A stretch of DNA of 64,000 nucleotides from Morella rubra (Eukaryota > Streptophyta > Magnoliopsida > Fagales > Myricaceae). Position numbers and translations under genes: made by a program. The notes beneath the pieces are model-generated. The model saw nothing but the letters and a program-made list of their open reading frames with translations. It searched no databases and was not told the origin of the DNA. Shown one piece after another: positions 1 through 9,899 of the stretch. Where the stretch lies: NCBI GenBank assembly GCA_003952965.2, contig CM025852.1, forward strand, positions 13,096,597 through 13,160,596. Reading direction: 5' to 3'. Every line of letters begins with the position of its first letter. Within the stretch, counting starts at the first letter, position 1.

Positions 1-929
1 CAGAGTTAATGGACAAAGTTATCCTGTGTACCATGAGGTGCATTTCGTCCACAACATAAAGGAGCAGTCTTTACAGTTGGAAGACAACACTAATCACGTG
101 GGACATTTTTTACTGTTTTTGACCTTGCATGAGATAATTTTTATGATAAACTTCTGGAAGAGGCACTCGTATATAGAAGTCATTTTTACCAGCAGGGATC
201 TCATTATTTAAACCTGCAAATTATAAAATAGGTCATGCAAATTAGAACCACTATTTTAACACGTTCAATTTAATACAATTGTAAGTCCTCGGTGGCAAAT
301 TTTACACTAGTTCGATGTTGAAGTGATCTGCTCCATGAACATAATAGCACTTCACGACTAAGTGAAGGATATTTGCTTTGGAAAGTGCACACTGATATAT
401 CAACCTAGCTTTAGCTCATTCATCTACATGCACTATTCATGTCTTTAAAAAAAGCTGCCAACAAACGACAAAGCAAGTAAATGGAATCTGATTCCATTGC
501 GGACAAGAACATCTGGAGTCTGCTCTAAAAACCAATTTTGGACTTAATATGATGGTGGAAGTGCACACTGATATAGCAACCCAGCTTTAGCTCACTCATC
601 TACATGAAATATTCCTGGAAATGACAAAGCTGCTACAAACGACAAATCAGGGAAAATGGAATTTGATTCCATTCCATCGGAACATCTAGACAGCAAAGGT
701 TGTTTGTTTTTCACACGTGAAAATCATCTGACACAGGCCACACTGGGAACTGTTAGATAATCTCTTGGCCTTTACTGTGCACCTTTATCTTTTCAAGATG
801 CAGTCAAGATATCGTTCAAATTCAAAAGGAATAAACCACGTATAGTCTTCCTTATTAACAAGAGAAAAAAAATATGAGCTCTGAATGGTCAGTTTTGTCT
901 TATACGTTGGGATTCAATTAATACTCATT
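1..929. repeat. 0.93-kb duplicated segment, copy 1 (cut by window edge)
   Basis: This stretch is repeated in the same orientation at 6615-7548 with only about a dozen differences by eye, so the duplication is recent. It holds an internal direct repeat: about 385-518 and 561-692 are diverged copies with a period near 176, both carrying the word GTGCACACTGATATA and a TGGAATNTGATTCCATT palindrome. A further short partial copy lies near 5019-5062. The reading frame at 26-211 is shared with copy 2, where it is longer at its N terminus, but I recognise no domain. The right boundary is sharp (ATACTCATT); the left boundary is outside the window. Confidence 0.9.
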
Positions 930-1103
930 AACCTGGTTTAGAATCCTTATTTTTTTTGTTCGTTTTGATTGAAATGGAGGACTCAAATGGGATGTAAAAT
1001 TCTAATGTTTTGGCTAAGATCTTCTAATATGGATTTCGATCTTTTCCCCCCCAAAAAATGGGGAAACAAACGCCCCCTAAACATTCTCTACAATTTTTAA
1101 TTT
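930..1103. other. Short AT-rich gap, nothing recognised
   Basis: A sequence of low complexity with T and C runs. I see no gene or repeat end here. Confidence 0.5.
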
Positions 1104-1459
1104 GGATTAAATATACTTTGTCTCTCTTATTTTTAGAGTCATTTACACTTTGCACCTCGATGTATATTTTTGATACATTGAACCCCTTAACTTACACATT
1201 TTTTCATTTTGGACCCCGTACCTAAATGTTAATTTAGACGGATTCCATCAAAACGTGGGGTGCAATGTGTAATAACAATATGTACATACGCACAATGTGT
1301 AAAAATTTTGATGGAATCCGTCTAAATTAACGGCAATTTGAGTGCGGGGTCCAAAGTAAAAAAATGTGTAAATTAAGGGGTCTAATATGTCAAAAATAAT
1401 ACATCGGGGTGCAAAGTGTAAATGACCCTAAAGATAAGGGGACAAAGTATATTTAACCC
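1104..1459. mobile_element. Foldback MITE, Mutator-type by its target duplication
   Basis: Almost the whole element is an inverted repeat. The left arm begins GGATTAAATATACTTTG and reads on through 'tcatttacactttgcacc'; the right arm is its diverged reverse complement, ending CAAAGTATATTTAACCC. The centre is near 1280. Flanking bases 1095-1103 (TTTTAATTT) and 1460-1468 (TTTTAACTT) match at eight of nine positions. A 9-bp duplication is what Mutator-like elements leave, so I infer a non-coding MULE-derived hairpin. It has no ORF. Confidence 0.75.
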
Positions 1460-2559
1460 TTTTAACTTTTACACATACACACTCTACTTTCACAAATCCC
1501 AATAAATCTCAATAAATTAAAATTCTCAAAATTTCGAAATATTAAATTTTGGCAAACAAACACCTCAAAATTGGTAAATATTTAAAAAAATTTTAAAATA
1601 TAAAAAAGAAAATAAAATTTTATTAAAAGTTTTGTGTAAAAAAACGGAGTATTTGAGTATAAAATTTTAGTAAAATTTAATGTTGGTATTAAAAAAAAGA
1701 TGTATTAAAATTAGTAAATGAACGATAAAAATAAAGATAAAATTTTGAAGTATGTTTAATAAAAGTAAAATTTTGTTGTCACATCGATATCAAAGACAGC
1801 GGTCGAAACGACGGCGTATGAGGGATTTAGAGAGAGAGAGGAGGAGGAGGGGCGCGCCCCGGGGGGGGTGGGGGGGGGTGATGGTGGGGCTGCCAAAGAC
1901 GACCGCGTATTTGGGGAGATAAGTTTCCAAAAAGTGCTCAAGCCGGAGATCCCGCGGGTGTAGGGGAGGGGGGAGTCTGTGCCACGTGGAGGGATTCAAT
2001 AGGGCTGTGGCGTCGTGGACACCTTGGCGCAGTGAGGCTTTTTAGATTTTTGAAAAGGGGTGCCGTCCCAAACGATTTTTACTTCTTACCTTGTGATCTC
2101 GATTTCCTCCCTACCATCCCCACTAATTATTATTATTATTTTTTTTTCTAATCAACGATGCGAATGAAAATTAATTTGATAAGGGGCAATATTTTTGGAT
2201 TCCAAACATCTTTTTCCAGTGGACTTCCGAATAAAATAGATTTTTCTTAAGGTGTAAAAGTTAAAATAAAATAAAAAAATAGTTTTTCGCTCTCTACGTA
2301 GAAGAGATTAATTTATCGGTTCCACGAGTCATGTTATTATTACGCAAAGGTATTTCTCAATGAGATGTCACGGAAGCCAAACAAAATCTAGCTCCGTTGT
2401 TGGTTCGCGCCAGTTAGCAAAGCCCATCCCCATTTTGTAAATAATTAGTGCCTTATTAGGCCGCCAAAATTTATCAGGAGTTCAAATGGAGTACTCCAAC
2501 GATTCATGGGATGTAAAATTCTAATTTATTTTTCTCAAGAGTGCATTGCATAATAATGG
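1460..2559. other. Non-coding stretch with a GC-rich island
   Basis: The left half (1460-1790) is very AT-rich and includes a phrase like a Tourist-type MITE end (TTTTGGCAAACAAACACCTC near 1548). Bases about 1790-2040 turn sharply GC-rich, with an AscI-like palindrome GGCGCGCC and long G runs at 1855-1880. This could be the upstream region of a lost gene or a G-quadruplex former. Two short minus-strand frames there are proline/serine rich and look like composition artefacts. From 2040 to 2559 I see nothing. Confidence 0.4.
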
Positions 2560-2922
2560 GTTTATCGATTGAAAAGAAGAACCTGCTAGCACCAAGCGAT
2601 GCATGGCTAGGTTGATTGCGAAAGGTTTTCCAACAGAAGGCAGGTTTTTTTTACACTGAAATTTTCTCTCCTGTTGTTAAAATTTCTACAATCAGAATTG
2701 TGCTTAGCATCGTGGCGGTTGAAGATTTACATTTGCAGTAGTTAGACTTTATTCGGAGGAGGATAATTATATGCATCAACCCAATACTTCTCTTGTAAGG
2801 AGACGATATGCTTGTTGAATGTTCAAACATAGATCAAATCACAAAGCTCAAGGTGCACTTGGGTAAAGAATTTGCAATGAAGGATTTGAGTGTGACAAAA
2901 CAAATTCTTGGGATGCTAACTA

Positions 2923-3241
2923 ATGGGGATATTTAAATAAATTGTTTTACTTTATTTGGTTGTAATTTATATTTTAATATTTTAATAGCTTAGTAGTTAT
3001 TATGTTTTATTAGATTTTAGCCCATGGGCTTGTAGAGTTTGTTTTGAACCTTTTGTTCTTTATTTAAGGTTCATGAGAACCTTAAATTATTTAGACTGAG
3101 ATTATAAAGTTTAATGGTTGTTGCCTTTTGCACTTAAATGTGGTGTCTTTTCCCTCTTCTTGGCTTTATTCTTCTCTTCTTCTCTATTATTTTTTGATTT
3201 CTCTATCTCATTCCTATTTATCCGCTATATTCCGCATCACG
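2923..3241. mobile_element. 319-bp solo-LTR-like insert in the Copia fossil, flanked by AACTA
   Basis: The Copia frame stops matching at 2922 and resumes after 3241. AACTA is found at both 2918-2922 and 3242-3246, the 5-bp duplication expected of an LTR retrotransposon. The insert is AT-rich, has a pyrimidine-rich second half (CTTCTCTTCTTCTC) and no ORF. TG and CA lie within one or two bases of its edges, so the exact ends are uncertain. I read it as a short solo LTR, possibly of a TRIM-type element. Confidence 0.55.
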
Positions 3242-3304
3242 AACTAGCAATGACAGGTGGAAAATAGATTGAAGTTATCACAGAATGAATATGTTGGTAA
3301 AGTC

Positions 3305-3577
3305 ACCATAAGAGTGGTAGCCCAATTGGTTTGGAGGTCTGAAAATAGGGGCATCTAAGAGAGGGTGTAGGGGCAAGGAGGTCTATGATCGAACTCCCAA
3401 CCTCTGAAATTAATTGCACTCTTATAGGGTTGTGGTGATGGTCCTCCCGTTCTCAGGATAGGCAACTATAGCTCAATCTAGACCTTTTGTAGCGAATGAA
3501 GGTTCCTATAGTCACTCACAGACAGAGTAGGCTACGTTGGTCACTCCCTTCCACCCTTTTATCAAAGAAAAACAAAT
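3305..3577 (+). mobile_element. tRNA-derived SINE with perfect 17-bp target duplication
   Basis: The unit begins ACCATAAGAGTGGTAGCCC and contains a polymerase III A-box-like phrase (TGGTAGCCCAATTGG, 3315-3329) and, about 70 bases on, a B-box-like phrase (GATCGAACTCCC). It ends in an A-rich tail (ATCAAAGAAAAACAA). The flanking 17-mer AATATGTTGGTAAAGTC is identical at 3288-3304 and 3578-3594, the hallmark of LINE-mediated insertion. It sits inside the coding part of the Copia fossil. The perfect duplication suggests the SINE is much younger than its host element. Confidence 0.88.
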
Positions 3578-4262
3578 AATATGTTGGTAAAGTCCTCTAG
3601 AGATTCAACATGGAGAGTGCTAAGCCCACTAGCATCCCATTTCAGATTAACGAAGGACCAAGGAGCAACTACATGTGAGAATCAAGAGCAAATGGCTAAG
3701 CTTCCTTATGCTTAAGCAGTTGGCAGTTTGATGTATACTATGATCTGCACCAGCTAATCATTGTTCATGTAGTGGAAGATGTTAATAGATTCATGAAGAA
3801 ACAAGTCGAGGAGTATTGGGAAGTTGTCAAATGCATGTTGAGATATCTGAAGCGTACTTAGAATATATCTTTGTATTTTGGTGGTTCACAGATAAGGCTG
3901 CATGGGTATGTTGATTTTGATTTTGCAAGTGATATCAACAGTAAGAATAGCACAACTAGGTATGTGTTAATCTTGGAAGTGCTGCAATCAGTTGGAACTC
4001 TTAGTCACAGAAGATTGCGATATTTCTACCACACAAGGAGAGTATATATGTTGCAATGATAGAAGGTTGGAAGGGAATAGTACTATGGTTCCGGAGTTTC
4101 TTGAGTGAATTGGGAAAGGATCTTGATGGCTTTTAGTTATATAGTGATAGTTAAAGTGCAAGACATCTTGCAAATAATTTAGCGTGTCACTCAAAGAACA
4201 AAATATATTCGTATCAAGTACCATTTCCTTCATTCGCTCTTAGAGTTTGGTAAAATCCATTC

Positions 4263-4478
4263 GACGAAGATCCATATCAAATAAGAATTTTTTTTTATAG
4301 CTCTGTAGGAATTCAACTAATATTTAAATTTTATTAGAAAAATGGAGGATCCATATCATAGAAAACCTCTTTCTAAAAAGACGACTTTAAAGTTTGTTGT
4401 AAAGTAAGTGGGCTTTCTTCAATAGCTAGGAAAATCATAATAATTACGGCGAAACGACTTTTTAATTTTAGATCTTTT
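4263..4478. other. Gap between Copia fossil and Harbinger element
   Basis: AT-rich sequence with no recognised feature. Confidence 0.5.
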
Positions 4479-5326
4479 GGCTATGTTTGGATCGTGTCTC
4501 ATACTGTTTTTTTGTTTTGTTTGCGGAACTCGTGTATTTAATGATGACAAAACCATTTTTCTACTAATCCCTATAGCAGTTGTTAATTTCAAGGCACAGA
4601 CTTTGAAACGCGGTGCATTAAATTATGTGCACTCATAATGTCATTAATTACGTACCCAATCATGATGATAGCGTCCTGCGCAGCATTAAATTTTTTACCT
4701 TTGTATAGTTCACACGAAGTGGCATCTGATCTGTTTGTGTCCACGTTTGTTAGTTGCATTTGTGCATACCTTCTATCTACTTTTACTAATGTTTCAGTAA
4801 AGAGCTCATAGCAGTCTCGAGATATCACATCATTGCTTGACCGATCATTAAGTGCCAACATTATGCCCAAAAAAAAAAGTGAAAAATAAACACAGGTCAT
4901 GCAGTCTATAATTTATGCTTGAAAACTATGTAGGAGATAAGGACCACACTAGAATTAATTATCGAATAAAATAACCTAGCCTATATTGCAACATATAAAC
5001 ATGAACACTTGACGTTCCAAATAGCACTTCACGACTCAAGTGAAGCATATTTGCTTTGGAAAGGCAAAAAAATATTCAATTAAACGATGTCCCTACCTCC
5101 TCCGGTGTCCCCTCAGTTAAAAGCATTTGCAAGAGTCGTGTAGTTAGGATAATCACAAGATCGAAAATCTTGCTACTTTAGCGTGAACTTGTTTCAATTA
5201 AACTACGGAAACACTAGTCAAGTATTGTTGCCAATAAACATGCATCTTAGGAATCGAAAAATAGGTGTTCACACACTCCCGATCTAAAAATGGGGACCAA
5301 CCAATACTCACCCTCAGATATACCTT

Positions 5327-5656
5327 TCATGTCTCATCCAAGGCGGTAATGGTGTTACTCATGGCGTCCCAATGGAAACCACCGGTAGCAAGTAGGGTGG
5401 TGAAGTCTACCACCTCTTTCCAAAGCCGAGCAACCTTCGACCGAATGCTGACAGCCTTATACTCTTTTCCCTTGTTTTGGGTCATACTTCCTACAATGCT
5501 TGTCCAAGTATTCATCGTACACTTGCCCTTCACCAAAAGTCCAGCTTCTTTGAATTCAACCAGCATTGACACTAGTTCCCTTTTAATGCTCACATTCCAG
5601 AGCTCATGCACCCCTTCACTATCCATTTCTTGCCTACCACAAAGAGTGCAATTCAA
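5327..5656 (-). pseudogene. SANT/Myb-like (Myb_DNA-bind_3 type) protein relic
   Basis: The 109-codon frame reads like the trihelix/SANT-like domain of PIF-associated and plant 'L10-interacting Myb' proteins. In order it has an N-terminal tryptophan region ('HELWNVSIKRELVSMLVEF'), a middle 'TWTSIVGSM', a helix 'IRSKVARLWKEVVDF', and the typical 'GGFHWDAMSNTITALDE' end. Family members bind DNA and partner with the Harbinger transposase. It lies near the left end of the Harbinger element, opposite in direction to the other SANT gene. It is shorter than a full protein (usually about 300 residues) and no continuing exon was found, so it is probably a relic. Confidence 0.65.
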
Positions 5657-6614
5657 TTAGTAACCGTGATATACTGTTCGTTTGTAAAATCAAGAAAGAG
5701 CGAAAAATGTGGTCCAAAACCAGAACAAAAGGGCAGAAGATCACGACAAGAAATTCAACCCAATGTTTGAGTTCCTTTGTGCCTACCTTGTGCACGAAAA
5801 ATTTTCTGATGCTAACCCTCTGCCGTCCACTCACCATATATAGAGTAAAACCTCACACACTATTGTTGAAAACATGCTTGTGCAACGCCTCTTACCCTAC
5901 TTTCCACGTGTGTTCAAGAAAGCAAAAACAATTTGACTTTGTGGATGCTTTTGGTACCTAACAACAAAGTGCATGAGGAGGTGAGAGTACAACAACGTCC
6001 AAGAGGCACTCCTATAGATTAAAGACGAAGCTTTACATGGAATTAATTGTAATAAAAAATAAATATATGCACCAAGAAAAAAAAGAAATAAATATATGAC
6101 GATCCATTGCCTGTGTGCATGCCATAATATAAATGATTCTAGGGAGAATAACAAACCACATCTAATGGTGCAGAACTCTGTCACTCTCTCAGGCCAAACA
6201 TTCTCCATTAAACTAACCTAAAAAACCAATGAATCCGCTTTAAACACTAACTGTGAGGTGGTCTGATAGATAACAAGTATAACACACTTAGCATTAGAGT
6301 AAACATCTTGACCGTAGACGTCCTGCAGGGGTTGTAGGTGGACGTTTACATTATGCAGCCTCCAATAAAAGGATCCCTTCGACGCTTAGTAATATTTCTT
6401 CTGAGGTTGCAGGGTAGATGTGTAAGTAAATTGTGATATGGTATGCCCACTTTATATAGCTCATTGGAAAAGTGCCAATGGTAATTTGTGAAGCTTGTAT
6501 ACAGTTTAATCACCTCATTTCAGACATTATCCTTCACGAAAGGTGTCGTTTATGCGCTACCTTTATTCTTGCTAAAGTAAAAGCCACCATGCCATTAATA
6601 CAACGTGAAAGTGT

Positions 6615-7548
6615 CAGAGTTAATGGACAAAGTTATCCTGTGTACCATGAGGTGCATTTCGTCCACAACATAAAGGAGCAGTCTTTACAGTTGGAAGACA
6701 ACACTAATCACGTGGGACATTTTTTACTGTTTTTGACCTTGCATGAGATAATTTTTATGATAAACTTCTGGAAGAGGCACTCGTATATAGAAGTCATTTT
6801 TACCAGCAGGGATCTCATTATTTAAACCTGCAAATTATAAAATAGGTCATGCAAATTAGAACCACTATTTTAACACGTTCAATTTAATACAATTGTAAGT
6901 CCTCGGTGGCAAATTTTACACTAGTTCGATGTTGAAGTGATCTGCTCTATGAACATAATAATACTTCACGACTCAAGTGAAGGATATTTGCTTTGGAAAG
7001 TGCACACTGATATATCAACCTAGCTTTAGCTCATTCATCTACATGCACTATTCATGTCTTTAAAAAAAGCTGCCAACAAACGACAAAGCAAGTAAATGGA
7101 ATCTGATTCCATTGCGGACAAGAACATCTGGAGTCTGCTCTAAAAACCAATTTTGGACTTAATATAATGAGTGGAAGTGCACACTGATATAGCAACCCAG
7201 CTTTAGCTCACTCATCTATATGAAATATTCCTAAAAATGACAAAGCTGCTTACAAACGACAAATCAGGGAAAATGGAATTTGATTCCATTTCCATCGGAA
7301 CATCTAGACAGCAAAGGTTGTTTGTTTTTCACACGTGAAAATCATCTGACACAGGCCACACTGAGGAACTGTTAGATTATCTCTTGGCCTTTACTGTGCA
7401 CCTTTATCTTTTCAAGATGCAGTCAAGATATCGTTCAAATTCAAAAGGAATAAACCACGTATAGTCTTCCTTATTAACAAGAGAAAAAAAATATGAGCTC
7501 TGAATGGTCAGTTTTGTCTTATACGTTGGGATTCAATTAATACTCATT
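6615..7548. repeat. 0.93-kb duplicated segment, copy 2
   Basis: This is the partner of 1-929, about 98-99% identical by eye, with the same internal 176-bp repeat (phrases at 6999 and 7173). Copy 2 lies inside the Harbinger element while copy 1 lies outside it. A frame at 6472-6825 continues across its left edge and has paired cysteines (CEAC, CRLC) that might be a metal site; the protein is not recognised. Confidence 0.9.
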
Positions 7549-7773
7549 CGTGAACCTTTTTCCTTTACTCGCAATCAATGTTAGGTTGATTAAGAAAAAA
7601 AATCAATATCATGAAAAACTTCCGCTGCATGGATTTTTTTGTTCGTTTGTATTTGGAATATATAGGACAGGTGCATATATAAGAACTATTTATAAACCTA
7701 AAATAACAAATACACTAAATATATGTGTTACGTAAATGTTTTAGCCAATATGTACTTACTTCGGACAGGTTGT

Positions 7774-8090
7774 GGGGAGCTGCATGGCTGCTAATGGGTC
7801 ATTAATTATGTTTGTTACTTCAGATTAACAGAGTAAAATACAAACTAATAAAATATTAACCAACAGTTTTGCTTTCAAATTGAACAGTTTCGATGCTTGC
7901 TCATGACAGGACCACTCCACTTTTCCTTTCACTACGAGAATCTTTGTGTTGTAGGGAGCTGCATGGCTACTAATGGGCTATGAATGTTTCTTACTTTAGA
8001 TTCATAGAGTAAAATCATGTCCAACAAAGTACTAACTAACAGTTTTGCATTCAAATTTTGCACAGTTTCAACTTTTGCTTTCTCGACGAG
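7774..8090. repeat. Two-unit tandem repeat, period about 180
   Basis: The phrase GGGAGCTGCATGGCT occurs at 7776 and 7955, each followed by matching text (CTAATGGGYYAT, then GAGTAAAAT, then AACAGTTTTGC and TTCAAATT). The two units are clearly diverged. No coding potential is seen. Confidence 0.7.
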
Positions 8091-8129
8091 AATCTCGCTA
8101 GCCGATCCGATGTTGTCGCATATCAAGTG

Positions 8130-8265
8130 ATTGGAAAACTCGTCTTTTTCTTACACAGACTGAACTCGTGGCTGCCCTACATAGACTGAAGTCCAGCTTT
8201 TTCCTAAACAGACTGAAGTCATCTTTTTCCTATATAGATTGAACTCGTCTTTTTCCTTCACAACC
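8130..8265. repeat. Short degenerate tandem array
   Basis: About five diverged units of the form CTTTTTCCTAxAxAGACTGAAGTC follow one another just upstream of the transposase gene. The function is unknown; subterminal repeats or promoter repeats are possible. Confidence 0.65.
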
Positions 8266-8689
8266 TGCTAGCATTGCCCCCTTTTTTGTTTTCTATCAAC
8301 CTGCAGTTGTGCATATTTTTTCCCTATGCATGTTGACAGCTTTGCACTTGTATGATGGCACGAAAGCAATACCAACTCCCTATCTGGAATCTGATTCTCT
8401 CCCTTACCAAGAAAAAATAATCTGATTCTCCCTATTACCATAACGTCACTTTGGTTACTAAAACCAAAACCTGCCCTTAGCCTGATGTGTGTTGGACGAC
8501 CCCAACGCATGGGTACCCTCTACTTCCAAACCATTTACATCCAACGCATAACTGATTGAAACTCGACCTCCAGTCTATAACTAAGTATCGCTATTACAGT
8601 TTTGCTCTCATGCGAATGAGGGAGTTTTGGAGACAGATTCATTAGTTATCGCAAATCCCACAACACAACTTAATTCTATAGGGTGCAGC

Positions 8690-9899
8690 ATGGATCATCG
8701 AGATACTGATGAGGAACCCAACCACATGTCATAATTTATTCCGTTTGCACTGCGAACCTTTTATTGCTTTGTGCCAAAAACTTCGAACAGACCAATATCT
8801 AAAAAATAAGGGCTAAGTCAGCGTTGAGGAGTCAGTAGCGATATTCTACGCGATGGCAAAACACTCAAGATGAATGAGAGATGCGGGAGACTGCTTTCAG
8901 CATTTTATTGAAACCGTGTCACGTCATGTTCGACGTGTCATGCGTGCACTTTGCAGATTGAGAAAGGATGAGATACTGAGGCTGACTCATGTTGATGAGG
9001 CCATCCATACGTCCAAACAAACCCGCTATATTTCCCCTGGTTCGAGGTAATGGTGTTGTTTAATTTCTTAGTGATACTGGGCCTTATATACAAAGGTCAT
9101 GCTTTATTTTGGTTGTACATTCATGATGACAATTTTTTATGTGCAGAATGCCTTGGAGCTATTGATGAGACTTTAATCATGGCATGGGCACTGAAAGAAG
9201 TTTTGACCACCTATAGGGGTCGGAAGAACACTGTGACGCAGAACATTCTTTGTTCTTGTGACTTTGATATGATGTTTGCATTTGTGTATTCAGGGTGGGA
9301 AGGGAGTGTGAACGACTCCCGTGTGTTCCTTGACTGTGTCACCCGGTCGAGGAACAAATTCTTGTGACTAGGAGATGGTAATCCCATTGGTTTCCTGTCA
9401 CTTGTTTTTTTTTTTGTTAGTACATTTAATGTTAAAAGGTTACCGAATAATTTTACTTCTTAACTGACTAATTGTTTGCTTTCCCCATACGTGGGGCTTC
9501 TTGCCACCCAATAAGGGTTCACACTACCACTTTGACCAATTTCCGTAGTGGCGGAGATCCAAGGGCACCATGTGAACTATTTAACTATAGACACTCATTG
9601 TTAAGGATGGTCATTGAGTGTTGTTTTGGCATTCTGAAGGAGCGGCTTAAGCTGTTGACGTCGATGCCCCAGAACAGGACATGTAGACAACAGTTGTTTC
9701 CAATTGCTTGTTGTGTGCTTTATAATTGGATAAGAATTCATGACAGAGATGATGACTTTTTCAGAGATTGGGAGAGTTGAGTGGTACAGGACGATGATGA
9801 GAATGATGACTATGCACGTCCATTGTACCAATATGATATGTCGACTGTGAAGGCTCAAGCAATGTTACAAAAGAGGGACCAAATAGCCAATTGGATGTG
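8690..9899 (+). pseudogene. PIF/Harbinger DDE transposase (DDE_4 type), degraded
   Basis: The protein cuts and joins the ends of the Harbinger element. The N-terminal helical region matches the family ('CEPFIALCQKLRTDQYL', 'FQHFIETVSRHVRRVMRALC', 8739-8960). An intron with GT-AG ends fits 9047-9146, and joining across it keeps the frame into 'ECLGAIDET' (first catalytic Asp). The second Asp is in 'GSVNDSRVFLD'. After a further probable intron near 9375-9470 come 'FNYRHSLLRMVIECCFGILK' (catalytic Glu) and a C-terminal 'RDQIANWM' followed by a stop. The start at 8690 is a guess: the first ATG does not stay in frame with 8739, and other stops are present upstream of exon 2. It is probably inactive, but the three acidic residues are kept. 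Confidence 0.8.

Larger units (their letters stand above)
2560..4262 (+). mobile_element. Fossil of a Ty1/Copia pol gene (reverse transcriptase to RNase H)
   Basis: Translated pieces match the order of a plant Copia polyprotein: the reverse transcriptase region resembling 'LVAKGF' and 'FSPVVKISTIRIVLSI' (near 2600-2720), the middle region (2800-2915), the part with 'AKPTS' (3610-3650), the segment 'LRYLKRT' (3838-3860), and RNase H up to about 4250. No LTRs of its own are seen. The copy is broken with many breaks and looks old. It was later hit by two other elements (2923-3241 and the SINE at 3305-3577). Confidence 0.8.

Noticed and set aside
4486-4510. Treating the left Harbinger terminus as a lone MITE end
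   Set aside because: No inverted partner was seen close by; the only good partner is at 21290, with the expected genes in between.
4589-4900. 103-codon minus-strand frame near the left end of the Harbinger
   Set aside because: No recognised domain, and it is flanked by AT-rich text; likely chance.
929-6614. Reading the 0.93-kb duplicated segments as LTRs of one retrotransposon
   Set aside because: No primer site follows 929 and no purine tract precedes copy 2. The contents are unrelated pieces, and the Harbinger left terminus lies between the copies.
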